A stretch of 64,000 nt of DNA from positions 85,001 to 149,000 of the forward strand of contig JAXCGZ010005691.1 of NCBI GenBank assembly GCA_037179515.1, given 5' to 3'. This stretch comes from Halocaridina rubra (lineage: Eukaryota > Arthropoda > Malacostraca > Decapoda > Atyidae). Position 1 is the first letter of the stretch; the number at the start of each line of letters is the position of its first letter. A program made the position numbers and the translations under genes. This document shows, piece by piece, positions 41,813-54,009 of the stretch. Below the pieces are notes generated by a model. The model saw only the letters and a program-made list of their open reading frames with translations, searched no databases and was not told the origin of the DNA.

Positions 41813-41947
41813 CAATTCTAGTTGCATAATACGAATACAATCCTTTAAAACTCTCGCTGGGAATTTCAAGATACTGTAGAATGACTGTACAGCATAAGGT
41901 CTGTAGGGCGGGACAGGCACTTTCAGGCTGAAGAATTTCTCCAGCAC
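41813..41947 (-). CDS. MED14: MED14 internal exon (45 codons)
   Basis: A 135-bp phase 0-0 exon with a canonical acceptor (ttatttcag before GTG CTG GAG) and donor (GTAAGT after GAA TTG). It encodes VLEKFF followed by a Pro-rich segment and ends KDCIRIMQLEL. This parallels vertebrate MED14 VLEKFFE...RDCVHIMKLEL. The downstream intron (38964-41812) is 2.85 kb. A roughly 85-bp tandem repeat runs to within a few bases of the donor on the intron side. Confidence 0.85.
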
Positions 41948-42589
41948 CTGAAATAATAGAAGACTGTTTCAGAAATCTATTACTTACCGAGGAAAACATT
42001 ATACGTATGTCCACAAGGACGACAATAAGAACATGACTAAATTTGCGTTTCATAAAAATTCAAAATTGCCCACACAAACTCAATAACTGCACTCCCCCTT
42101 TGTAAAGGGGATGGCCGAGTCAAAGCACACATTCACCAGAAGCTCATATACCTCTATCACTCCTCTTAACTCCATGGGGATAAAGAAGTGTGACAATTCC
42201 ACCCACTACCACCCTGATGGAGTGACCCCAGGGCAGTGGGTAGGAATTGAGGCAGCTAAGATGAGTGATTCCTTGGCCAGCACTGCAGAGCAAGGCTGCT
42301 TAAATATATATCCAAGCCAAATGACACAAATTTCACACATGAATTTCCTGGTATGCTACAGTGATACAGTATGTTTAAAGAATGACTTTCATTATATTGG
42401 TTAAATGAAAAGCTAAATGGAAAATATAACCACAAAAGAATGGTTATAAATTTTCTTATCCAGGTTAAATATAAAGTATTGCAGTTAAACAATGTTAAAA
42501 AATTATAAAAGTATGTTTAAAGTATGTATCACATTATATTAACCATAAAGCTAAATGAAAAATATAAACACAAGAGAATGGTAATAAAC

Positions 42590-42735
42590 TATTTTTTTTC
42601 GGCCCGTCACATCTGAGGTTTGCAAGGGCATGCACTGAGGGTAATGATCACACTTGCTAAAACCAAAGTCCTATGCAAGAAGGCCATCCTAGCCCTTACT
42701 AGAAAAGAAAGTCCGTGACACAAAACCAATCAAAT
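42590..42735 (+). mobile_element. Partial SINE, relative of the copy at 33.6 kb
   Basis: Shares AAACCAAAGTCCTATGCAA and CTAGCCCTTA-type segments with 33700-33795. The tRNA-like head is degraded (GAGGTTTGCAAGGGC). It lies in the MED14 intron between the exons at 42798-42959 and 41813-41947. Confidence 0.45.
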
Positions 42736-42797
42736 CCTTAGTTAAATATAATGTAACGAAGTTCAACAGAATGTTAAAAAATTATAAAAGTACTTGC

Positions 42798-42959
42798 CTG
42801 TAGTTCATCACTCGTCCACTGGTCGTTCCCATGTTCAGGGAGAGGTGAGAGTTTGAGGGAGAGATTGTATGAAGGCGTGCTCTGAACTAACATCTGGCAA
42901 CTCAGTGTCTCTGTTTTGAACTGTATACTTCCAGGTTCGACGTCTCCTACAGGTTTAAT
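42798..42959 (-). CDS. MED14: MED14 internal exon, 54 codons, probable GC-AG donor
   Basis: Reads IKPVGDVEPG...FKTETLSCQM...LSLKLSPLPE...QWTSDELQ and joins in phase 0 to VLEKFF of the next exon, as in animal MED14 (WKPDELQVLEKFF in vertebrates). The 3' boundary is CAG followed by GCAAGT. There is no GT at this junction, but CAG|GCAAGT is the consensus of the rare GC-AG intron class. The acceptor is taken as cttttctcctgaag before ATT. The frame stays open for some codons upstream, so the 5' boundary could lie a little higher. Earlier MED14 exons are not seen in the window and must lie above 43 kb or outside it. Confidence 0.75.
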
Positions 42960-43117
42960 CTTCAGGAGAAAAGGAAGATATTGGATAAATTCATCACCTT
43001 ATGTAACATTATTATAAGTATTATCAGTCACCTTAACTAACATTATTATAAGTATTGTTTACAGAGTACCAAAAAATATATACAGCTTCCTATGCATATT
43101 CTTTTCATTGCCCTCAA

Positions 43118-43290
43118 TATAAACTCCAGTAGCACAGTGGTTAGAACACTCGACTCGGTAGGTGACAGACCTGCGATTGAGTCCAGAGCAGGGTGCTAAG
43201 AAGGGTAAAAGTCTTAATACCCCAGCTCTGACCTGTATCCACCCCCATTATGAGGGTTAATAGTGACATAAAGTCACAAACAAACTCACT
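43118..43290 (+). mobile_element. tRNA-derived SINE (main family, well-preserved head)
   Basis: A box TAGCACAGTGG (43130-43140) and B-box-like GATTGAGTCC (43175-43184) at tRNA-like spacing. The family body follows (AGAAGGGTAAAAGTCTTAAT) with the tail CCACCCCCATTATGAGGGTT and AATAGTGACATAAA. It is taken as a SINE rather than a tRNA gene because the body recurs in other copies. Confidence 0.65.
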
Positions 43291-43551
43291 ATAAACATTC
43301 CTGAACAAGGAATGCAGTAGCATCATCTGATAATGCCCTTGAGCCCTCCTCCAAAAAAGACAAAGGGAGTGATAAAATTAAATTGGTTACTAACTCTATT
43401 ATATTACTAGATAATTAACTCAAGTTCAGAAAACTTTTAACTCCATATTCTGCAAGAGTAAATCATAGAGCATTTACTAAATTTAATAATAAGGGAGCTA
43501 AAATATCATAAAAACGTTCTATTACATCAATAAATAACAGAAACTGTTAGT

Positions 43552-43612
43552 AAAGCAGCTAGAGCCCACTGTGGGGTGTTAGGAAGGGTATCCAGCCTTA
43601 ATCCCTCCCATA
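43552..43612 (+). mobile_element. SINE fragment
   Basis: Short piece AGCTAGAGCCCACTGTGGGG followed by AGGAAGGGTATCCAGCCTTA, matching the main SINE body. It is cut off by the (GT)n and CR1 copy that follow. Confidence 0.5.
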
Positions 43613-43651
43613 TAGCTTTAACGTGTGTGTGTGTGTGTGTGTGTATGTGTA

Positions 43652-43968
43652 ATTACCTAATTGTAATTACCTAATTGTGTTTACGGGAAAGACCCCAAAG
43701 CTCTATCTTCCCGTCTCCTGATAGGTTCCGTTTTATACTTAGAGATACTTATCATACCTGTCCTTAAAACTATGGATTGAGATAGCATTAACTACCTCCT
43801 CGCTTAGCGAATTCCAATTATCAACTACTCTTACACTGAAAAAGTATTTCCTTACATCCTGCAAAGAAGTTTTCTTACGAAGCTTCAAACTATGACCTCT
43901 AGTTCTAGAACCTGCCATATCAAAAAATAGATCCCTATCCACTCTATCATAACCATGAAGGAATTTAA
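43652..43968 (-). mobile_element. CR1 LINE 3' fragment (0.32 kb)
   Basis: Two-unit tail (AATTACCTAATTGT) to CATGAAGGAATTTAA, where (GT)n and the next tail begin. Confidence 0.9.
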
Positions 43969-43988
43969 TGTGTGTGTGTGTGTGTGTG

Positions 43989-45150
43989 ATTACCTAATTG
44001 TGATTACCTAATTGTGTTTACGGGAAAGAGCCCAAAGCTCGTATCTTCCCGTCTCCTGATCGGTTCCATTTTATACTTAGTCATACTTATCATACCTGTC
44101 CTTAACACTATGGATTGAGATAGCATTAACTACCTCCTCGCTTAGCCAATTCCAATTATCAACTACTCTTACACTGAAAAAGTATTTCCTTACATCCTGC
44201 AAACAAGCTTTCTTACGAAGCTTCAAACTATGACCATTTCTCTCTGGCATGAATTACACCTACTTTGGTGACAGGTATGCAGCAATCTACTATCTTCCCA
44301 TATTTCTCACAAAAGATGTCATACATTTCTTGTACAGATTTGTTGTAAAATAAGGTTCTCCAGTCAATAACTGCAAAAAGCTCATTCATTTTGATGTAAT
44401 CTCCTTTCCGATAGTTCCTCCTCATGTCCTCAGTGCCTCTACTCTCAGGAAGAATATCTTCAATGATATACTCCATCAACAACACACAGTGGTCACTCTT
44501 TCCAATTGGTGGTTCATACTCAATTTTTTCAATATCCAACACATTATCTGTGAACACTAGATCAAGTAGTGATGGCTCATCCCCACCCCTGGCCCTTGTT
44601 GGTTCCATTACATGTTGGTGTAGGAAATTCCCTTGTACGCAATCTAGGAATCTTGCCCCGAATGAGTCCTCACCACTGTGTGGGTCAAGATTTATCCAAT
44701 CTATCTCTTTATGATTAAAATCTCCCATAATCAAAATCCTACATTTTTTTTTCCCATGCCATGTTAACAACTGACTTTATGACTTCAATAGTACCTATAT
44801 GACTTTCCTCATAAACTTCAAGCCTATTTTAGTTCCTTGGTGGGTTGCATACAACAGTTATTATAATGCTCTCTGACCCAGTATTTATGCGAGCAACAAG
44901 AAATTCCTTGAACTCACTTTCTATAGCCAAGTTTATTTCTTCGACTTGAATCCTTTCACTTATGAGCAGTGCTATCCCTCCACCAGTAATCTCAGATCTT
45001 TCAACCCTTAGTATTCTGAAGCCCTTAGGAAAACCTGTGACACTGTTTATGTCCTCACTCAACTTAGTCTCTGTAATTGCTACTATATCTGCCTTACTGT
45101 TGTCAATCCTATCTTTTAATTCTACTGCCTTACCAGCTAATCCATCGGCA

Positions 45151-45156
<6 letters not shown>
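43989..45156 (-). mobile_element. CR1 LINE copy lacking the RT domain
   Basis: The 3' terminal ~245 bp join abruptly at about 44234 (CTATGACC|ATTTCTCTCTGG) to the endonuclease-RT linker. The copy then runs through the endonuclease to YTNADG, truncated at CATTTGTGTG against (GT)n. About 2.1 kb, the whole RT, is missing. Endonuclease blocks are 44228-44770 and 44829-45062 onward, with a stop (TAG for the Gln of RNQNRL) near 44829. Confidence 0.9.
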
Positions 45157-45182
<26 letters not shown>

Positions 45183-45183
<1 letters not shown>

Positions 45184-45638
45184 TTACCTAATTGTGATTA
45201 CCTAATTGTGTTTACGGGAAAGAGCCCAAAGCTCGTATCTTCCCGTCTCCTCATCGGTTCCATTTTAGACTTAGTGATACTTATCGTACCTGTCCTTAAA
45301 ACTATGGATTGAGATAGCATTAACTACCTCCTCGCTTAGCCAATTCCAATTATCAACTACTCTTACACTGAAAAAGTATTTCCTTACATCCTGCAAAGAA
45401 GTTTTCTTACGAAGCTTCAAACTATGACCTCTAGTTCTAGAGCCAGCCATATCGAAATATCGATCCCTATCCACTCTATCATAACCATGAAGGAATTTAA
45501 AGACTGTCACCATATCCCCCCTTACTCTTCTAGCTTCGAGTGATGGCAAGTCTAATTCCCTCAGCCTCTCATCATAACTGAGATTGCGTATTTCTGGCAC
45601 CAGTTTCGTGGCATGTCTTTGAACTTTTTCAAGCTTAG

Positions 45639-45644
<6 letters not shown>
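45183..45644 (-). mobile_element. CR1 LINE 3' fragment (0.46 kb)
   Basis: Two-unit tail to AAGCTTAGCTATGTG, then (GT)n 45645-45733. Variants match the subfamily of the 47 and 51 kb copies. Confidence 0.9.
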
Positions 45645-45733
<89 letters not shown>

Positions 45734-45737
45734 TGTG

Positions 45738-47313
<1,576 letters not shown>

Positions 47314-47412
47314 ATGTGTGTGTGATTACCTAATTGTGATTACCTAATTGTGTTTACGGGAAAGAGCCCAAAGCTCGTATCTTCCCGTCTCCTCATCGGT
47401 TCCATTTTAGAC

Positions 47413-50235
47413 TTAGTGATACTTATCGTACCTGTCCTTAAAACTATGGATTGAGATAGCATTAACTACCTCCTCACTTAGCGAATTCCAATTATCAACT
47501 ACTCTTACACTGAAAAAGTATTTCCTTACATCCTGCAAACAAGTTTTCTTACGAAGCTTCAAACTATGACCTCTAGTTCTAGAGCCAGCCATATCGAAAT
47601 ATCGATCCCTATCCACTCTATCATAACCATGAAGGAATTTAAAGACTGTCGCCATATCCCCCCTTACTCTTCTAGCTTCGAGTGATGGCAAGTCTAATTC
47701 CCTCAGCCTCTCATCATAACCGAGATTGCGTATTTCTGGCACCAGTTTCGTGGCATGTCTTTGAACTTTTTCAAGCTTAGCTATGTGCTTTTTCAAGTGC
47801 GGATTCCAAAAGGGGGCTGCATATTCGAGTTTTGGCCTCATATAGGTTACATAAATATTTCTGAACATTTCCTTGTCCATGTGCCTGAAGGCTACCCTTA
47901 CATTTGATAAGAATGCATATGCTGCCCTTACTACGCCATTTATATGTATTTCTGGAGACAAATCTGTGAGTATGTTTACTCCTAGATCTCTCTCATTTTC
48001 TGTCTCTTGAAGTTGTACTCCAGCCACCGAGTAGTCAAGCTTGGGCCTTCTTGCACTTGTACCCATTCTCATTACCTTACATTTTGAGGTATTGAATTTC
48101 ATTAGCCACTTTTCTGACCACTCATGCAGATTATTTAGATCCTCCTGAAGTTCTCTACCATTGTTCTCGTTTTTTACTTTCTTCACAATCTTTGCATCAT
48201 CTGCAAACATATTCATGAATGAATTTACAGACTCTGGTAGGTCATTTACATATACAAGGAACAAAAGTGGCCCTAAAACTGAACCCTGTGGAACTCCACT
48301 ACTAACTCTTCTCCATTCAGACACTGAGCGTCTTACTCTAACCCTCTGTTCCCTTCCTTCTAAGTAAGTTTTTATCCATTCCAAGACATTTCCACCTATT
48401 CTAGCCATTGATTGCAGCTTCCTAATAAGTCTCCCATGTGGAACAGTGTCAAACGCTTTCTGGAAGTCTAGGAATATGCAATCTGCCCAGCCCTCTCTTT
48501 CCTGTAAGATTTGGCTTACCTCATCATAAAATTCTAATAAGTTTGTTACTGTTGATCTACCTTCTCTGAAGCCATGTTGCCTCACTGACAAAAAGTTGAA
48601 GGATTCCAAGTGAAGAGAGATATGTTTCCTTAGTAGTTTCTCCATAACTTTGCAAACTATGCTGGTCAAGGAAACTGGTCTATAGTTCAGAGCCGTATCC
48701 CTCCTTCCCTTTTTGAAGATAGGTATCACATTTGCTTGTTTCCAGCATCTTGGAATCTCCCCCGACTCCAGTGACTCCTTAAATATGATACTTAGTGCCA
48801 CTGATATTGTGTTTGCGCATTTTTTAAGCACATGAGGGGATATGTCATCAGGACCTGTAGCTTTATGAACATCTAAATCCATCAGCGCTTTGCATACCTC
48901 TGTGGCTGTAAGGTTGATGTTCTCTAATACCGGCCCTTGAGCTTCTATCACTGCAATCTGAGGGGGTGGGGTATTTTCTACTGTAAATACTGACTGAAAC
49001 TCCTTGTTCAATTCTTTGCAGATCTCTTTGTCCGTCTCAGTGATGCTTCCATCCGCTCTCTTTAGCCTTAAAACCTGTTCTTTTACCTTCAGTTTTCCTC
49101 TGATAAAGCTGTGGAAAAGCTTGGGATTTTCTTTAGCCTTCCTGGTGATGTCCCTCTCATAATCTCTCTCTGTCTCTCTCCTTTTACTAAGGTAGTCATT
49201 TCTTGCTCTTTTGTAGGTTTGCCAGGCATTTATGTTTTTTCTCCTCCTATACCTTTTCCAGCATTTGTCTCTCCACTCCTTAGCTCTTTTACACCCATTA
49301 TCGAACCATTTCTCTCTGGCATGAATTACACCTACTTTGGTGACAGGTATGCAGCAATCTACTATCTTCCCATATTTCTCACAAAAGATGTCATACATTT
49401 CTTGTACAGATTTGTTGTAAAATAAGGTTCTCCAGTCAATAACTGCAAAAAGCTCATTCATTTTGATGTAATCTCCTTTCCGATAGTTCCTCCTCATGTC
49501 CTCAGTGCCTCTACTCTCAGGAAGAATATCTTCAATGATATACTCCATCAACAACACACAGTGGTCACTCTTTCCAATTGGTGGTTCATACTCAATATTT
49601 TCAATATCCAACACATTATCTGTGAACACTAGATCAAGTAGTGATGGCTCATCCCCACCCTTGGCTCTTGTTGGTTCCATTACATGTTGGTGTAGGAAAT
49701 TCCCTTGTACGCAATCTAGGAATCTTGCCCCAAATGAGTCCTCACCACTGTGTGGGTCAAGATTTATCCAATCTATCTCTTTATGATTAAAATCTCCCAT
49801 AATCAAAATCCTACATTTTTTCTCCCGTGCCATGTTAACAACTGAGTTTATGACTTCAATAGTACCTATATGACTTTCCTCATAAATTTCAAGCCTATTT
49901 TGGTTCCTTGGTGGGTTATATACAACAGTTATTATAATGCTCTCTGACCCAGTATTTATGCGAGCAACAAGAAATTCCCTGAACTCACTTTCTATAGCCA
50001 AGTTTATTTCTTCAACTTGAATCCTCTCACTTATGAGCAGTGCTATCCCTCCACCAGTCCTCTCACATCTTTCAACCCTTAGTATTCTGAAGCCCTTAGG
50101 AAAAACTGTGACACTGTTTATGTCCTCACTCAACTTAGTCTCTGTAATTGCTACTATATCTGCCTTACTGTTGTGAATCCTATCTTTTAATTCTACTGCC
50201 TTACCAGCTAATCCATCAGCATTTGTGTATAACAA
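47413..50235 (-). CDS. CR1-clade ORF2: APE-type endonuclease and reverse transcriptase, uninterrupted
   Basis: 940 codons counted from a TTG, with no stop. The endonuclease has N5 (YTNADG), E32 (TETKL), Y106-N107 (YNPP), D148 and N150 (GDFN) and S223-D224-H225 (SDH). RT has D590 (FLDFQKAFD), VPQGSVLGP at 648-656 and FADD at 677-680. The C-terminal domain ends RYDKYH. Its role is target nicking and target-primed reverse transcription. CR1-clade placement rests on the RT block (ATGPDDI, IPIFKKG, NYRPVSLTS, FLDFQKAFDTV, VPQGS) and the C-terminal RRLRGD/TRGH segments. The first Met is residue 135, after catalytic N5, E32 and Y106, so an ordinary AUG start would give a dead endonuclease. The frame is open about 31 codons further upstream, inside ORF1 in the -1 frame. 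Whether this copy is expressed is unknown. Confidence 0.92.
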   Translation of the reverse strand: MLYTNADGLAGKAVELKDRIHNSKADIVAITETKLSEDINSVTVFPKGFRILRVERCERTGGGIALLISERIQVEEINLAIESEFREFLVARINTGSESIIITVVYNPPRNQNRLEIYEESHIGTIEVINSVVNMAREKKCRILIMGDFNHKEIDWINLDPHSGEDSFGARFLDCVQGNFLHQHVMEPTRAKGGDEPSLLDLVFTDNVLDIENIEYEPPIGKSDHCVLLMEYIIEDILPESRGTEDMRRNYRKGDYIKMNELFAVIDWRTLFYNKSVQEMYDIFCEKYGKIVDCCIPVTKVGVIHAREKWFDNGCKRAKEWRDKCWKRYRRRKNINAWQTYKRARNDYLSKRRETERDYERDITRKAKENPKLFHSFIRGKLKVKEQVLRLKRADGSITETDKEICKELNKEFQSVFTVENTPPPQIAVIEAQGPVLENINLTATEVCKALMDLDVHKATGPDDISPHVLKKCANTISVALSIIFKESLESGEIPRCWKQANVIPIFKKGRRDTALNYRPVSLTSIVCKVMEKLLRKHISLHLESFNFLSVRQHGFREGRSTVTNLLEFYDEVSQILQEREGWADCIFLDFQKAFDTVPHGRLIRKLQSMARIGGNVLEWIKTYLEGREQRVRVRRSVSEWRRVSSGVPQGSVLGPLLFLVYVNDLPESVNSFMNMFADDAKIVKKVKNENNGRELQEDLNNLHEWSEKWLMKFNTSKCKVMRMGTSARRPKLDYSVAGVQLQETENERDLGVNILTDLSPEIHINGVVRAAYAFLSNVRVAFRHMDKEMFRNIYVTYMRPKLEYAAPFWNPHLKKHIAKLEKVQRHATKLVPEIRNLGYDERLRELDLPSLEARRVRGDMATVFKFLHGYDRVDRDRYFDMAGSRTRGHSLKLRKKTCLQDVRKYFFSVRVVDNWNSLSEEVVNAISIHSFKDRYDKYH

Positions 50236-50237
50236 TC

Positions 50238-50986
50238 TTAATGAGGCCCCATCCCCTGATCTTCTGTCATTATCTTCTTTATCTCCCCTTTGTCTGGAAG
50301 TATTCTGTAACGAAAATTTTTCTTCTCTTCTTCATTTCTTTCAACATTTAACCTTCTTGCCTCTTGCAACAAGTTTTTGATCTTTCCCATCTCTTCCTGT
50401 GTTCTGTATCGTCTAATGAACACTTCTTTGCATTCTTGAAGGTCTTTTAGACTTTTATTTCTCAACAATATTTCCCTACATGTTTCCCCTCTCTCAAAGG
50501 TTACTTTTGTTGGTCTCGGCTTTCCTTCCCTCGAATATTTACCTAGTTGGTGTATGTTTACAATATCCTCAGGACCACATACTACTCCAAGCTTTCTTAT
50601 CAGGTCTACAACGCTAGCTTTATTTTCTTCAAATCTCCCCTGCCATGTTGGCTCCTGGGATTCACTTATGCCTGAGATTACCACTGTCTTCTCCTTATCA
50701 AGTGCCTGTCTGATGAGTGGGTTTGCCCTTCCCATCACAACGTCTTTCATTTTTTCGATTACTGTCTCTTTATAGTCAACTGTTTGTATGTTTTCCAGTG
50801 CCACCACCTTTACAGCCTCTTTTACTGCCACATTCCCCTGTAGTGCATCAGCAAAGGACGTTTTCATGGCATCATTTTCCATATTCAGCTCCTGGAACTC
50901 TTTTCTGAACTGTTCAATGTTTTTCTTAATCTGAACATTCCAAGCAGCAATCTCGTCTCTCTCAGAAGAGAGCAGTGAACTAACAT
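50238..50986 (-). pseudogene. CR1 ORF1, 5'-truncated by the copy boundary
   Basis: C-terminal part of ORF1 (from ...NVQIKKN through MENDAMK to GMGPH and TAA). The RRM-like region with VVISGI and RPTKVTF is intact. The N-terminal coiled coil is lost at the (GT)n boundary. The heptamer AAATTTT on minus lies at 50313-50319, within the overlap with ORF2. Confidence 0.88.
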
Positions 50987-50988
50987 GT

Positions 50989-51087
<99 letters not shown>

Positions 51088-51097
51088 TGTGTGTGTG
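50987..51097. repeat. (GT)n spacer
   Basis: About 108 bp of GT with single-base breaks at each end. Confidence 0.95.
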
Positions 51098-51185
51098 ATT
51101 ACCTAATTGTGATTACCTAATTGTGTTTACGGGAAAGAGCCCAAAGCTCGTATCTTCCCGTCTCCTCATCGGTTCCATTTTAGAC

Positions 51186-54007
51186 TTAGTGATACTTATC
51201 GTACCTGTCCTTAAAACTATGGATTGAGATAGCATTAACTACCTCCTCGCTTAGCGAATTCCAATTATCAACTACTCTTACACTGAAAAAGTATTTCCTT
51301 ACATCCTGCAAAGAAGTTTTTTTACGAAGCTTCAAATTATGACCTCTAGTTCTAGAGCCAGCCATATCGAAATATCGATCCCTATCCACTCTATCATAAC
51401 CATGAAGGAATTTAAAGACTGTCACCATATCCCCCCTTACTCTTCTAGCTTCGAGTGATGGCAAGTCTAATTCCCTCAGCCTCTCATCATAACCGAGATT
51501 GCGTATTTCTGGCACCAGTTTCGTGGCATGTCTTTGAACTTTTTCAAGCTTATCTATGTGCTTTTTCAAGTGCGGATTCCAAAAGGGGGCTGCATATTCG
51601 AGTTTTGGCCTCACATAGGTTACATAAATATTTCTGAACATTTCCTTGTCCATGTGCCTGAAGGCTACCCTTACATTTGATAAGAATGCATATGCTGCCC
51701 TTACTATGCCATTTATATGTATTTCTGGAGACAAATCTGCCAGTATGTTTACTCCTAGATCTCTCTCATTTTCTGTCTCTTGAAGTTGTACTCCAGCCAC
51801 CGAGTAGTCAAGCTTGGGCCTTCTTGCACTTGTACCCATTCTCATTACCTTACATTTTGAGGTATTGAATTTCATTAGCCACTTTTCTGACCACTCATGC
51901 AGATTATTTAGATCCTCCTGACGTTCTCTACCATTGTTCTCGTTTTTTACTTTCTTCACAATCTTTGCATCATCTGCAAACATATTCATGAATGAATTTA
52001 CAGACTCTGGTAGGTCATTTACATATACAAGGAACAAAAGTGGCCCTAAAACTGAACCCTGTGAAACTCCACTACTAACTCTTCTCAATTCAGACACTGA
52101 GTGTCTTACTCTAACCCTCTGTTCCCTTCCTTCTAAGTAAGTTTTTATCCATTCCAAGACATTTCCACCTATTCTAGCCATTGATTGCAGCTTCCTAATA
52201 AGTCTCCCATGTGGAACAGTGTCAAACGCTTTCTGGAAGTCTAGGAATATGCAATCTGCCCAGCCCTCTCTTTCCTGTAAGATTTGGTTTACCTCATCAT
52301 AAAATTCTAATAAGTTTGTTACTGTTGATCTACCTTCTCTGAAGCCATGTTGCCTCACTGACAAAAAGTTGAAGGATTCCAAGTGAAGAGAGATATGTTT
52401 CCTTAGTAGTTTCTCCATAACTTTGCAAACTATGCTGGTCAAGGAAACTGGTCTATAGTTCAGAGCCGTATCCCTCCTTCCCTTTTTGAAGATAGGTATC
52501 ACATTTGCTTGTTTCCAGCATCTTGGAATCTCCCCCGACTCCAGTGACTCCTTAAATATGATACTTAGTGCCATTGATATTGTGTTTGCGCATTTTTTAA
52601 GCACATGAGGGGATATGTCATCAGGACCTGTAGCTTTATGAACATCTAAATCCATCAGCGCTTTGCATACCTCTGTGGCTGTAAGGTTGATGTTCTCTAA
52701 TACCGACCCTTGAGCTTCTATCACTGCAATCTGAGGGGGTGGGGTATTTTCTACTGTAAATACTGACTGAAACTCCTTGTTCAATTCTTTGCAGATTTCT
52801 TCGTCCGTCTCAGTGATGCTTCCATCCGCTCTCTTTAGCCTTAAAACCTGTTCTTTTACCTTCAGTTTTCCTCTGATAAAGCTGTGGAAAAGCTTGGGAT
52901 TTTCTTTAGCCTTCCTGGTGATGTCCCTCTCATAATCTCTCTCTGCCTCTCTCCTTTTACTTAGGTAGTCATTTCTTGCTCTTTTGTAGGTTTGCCAGGC
53001 ATTTATGTTTTTTCTCCTCCTATACCTTTTCCAGCATTTGTCTCTCCACTCCTTAGCTCTTTTACACCCATTATCGAACCATTTCTCTCTGGCATGAATT
53101 ACACCTACTTTGGTGACAGGTATGCAGCAATCTACTATCTTCCCATATTTCTCACAAAAGATGTCATACATTTCTTGTACATATTTGTTGTAAAATAAGG
53201 TTCTCCAGTCAATAACTGCAAAAAGCTCATTCATTTTGATGTAATCTCCTTTCCGATAGTTCCTCCTCATGTCCTCAGTGCCTCTACTCTCAGGAAGAAT
53301 ATCTTCAATGATATACTCCATCAACAACACACAGTGGTCACTCTTTCCAACTGGTGGTTCATACTCAATATTTTCAATATCCAACACATTATCTGTGAAC
53401 ACTAGATCAAGTAGTGATGGCTCATCCCCACCCCTGGCTCTTGTTGGTTCCATTACATGTTGGTGTAGGAAATTCCCTTGTACGCAATCTAGGAATCTTG
53501 CCCCAAATAAGTCCTCACCACTGTGTGGGTCAAGATTTATCCAATCTATCTCTTTATGATTAAAGTCTCCCATAATCAAAATCCTACATTTTTTCTCCCG
53601 TGCCATGTTAACAACTGAGTTTATGACTTCAATAGTACCTATATGACTTTCCTCATAAATTTCAAGCCTATTTTGGTTCCTTGGTGGGTTGTATACAACA
53701 GTTATTATAATGCTCTCTGACCCAGTATTTATGCGAGCAACAAGAAATTCCCTGAACTCACTTTCTATAGCCAAGTTTATTTCTTCAACTTGAATCCTCT
53801 CACTTATGAGCAGTGCTATCCCTCCACCAGTCCTCTCACATCTTTCAACCTTAGTATTCTGAAGCCCTTAGGAAAAACTGTGACACTGTTTATGTCCTCA
53901 CTCAACTTAGTCTCTGTAATTGCTACTATATCTGCCTTACTGTTGTGAATCCTATCTTTTAATTCTACTGCCTTACCAGCTAATCCATCAGCATTTGTGT
54001 ATAACAA
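51186..54007 (-). pseudogene. CR1 ORF2 with one frameshift
   Basis: 862 open codons (51186-53774 from the first Met) plus the N-terminal block (53816-54007). One C is missing near 53850 relative to the intact copy. All other endonuclease and RT motifs are present, with VSQGS for VPQGS and the motif VNQIL near RT. Otherwise recent. Confidence 0.9.
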
Positions 54008-54009
54008 TC

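Larger units (their letters stand above)
47325..50986 (-). mobile_element. CR1 LINE with complete ORF2 (3.66 kb)
   Basis: Two-unit tail, 3' UTR of about 88 bp, complete ORF2, the 3' overlap with ORF1 and the C-terminal ~248 codons of ORF1. Truncated within ORF1 at GAACTAACATG against (GT)n 50987-51096. This is the most intact ORF2 in the window. Confidence 0.93.

Noticed and set aside
39126..42300. Possible shared element between ~39126-39170 and ~42105-42185 (GGGG..TGGC.GAGTCAA, ACTCTTAACTC)
   Set aside because: Similarity is short and patchy; too weak to call a repeat family by eye.
43118..43190. tRNA gene candidates (also at 5040, 30640, 33615)
   Set aside because: A and B boxes are present, but a full cloverleaf is not convincing and the same downstream body recurs, so these are SINE heads.
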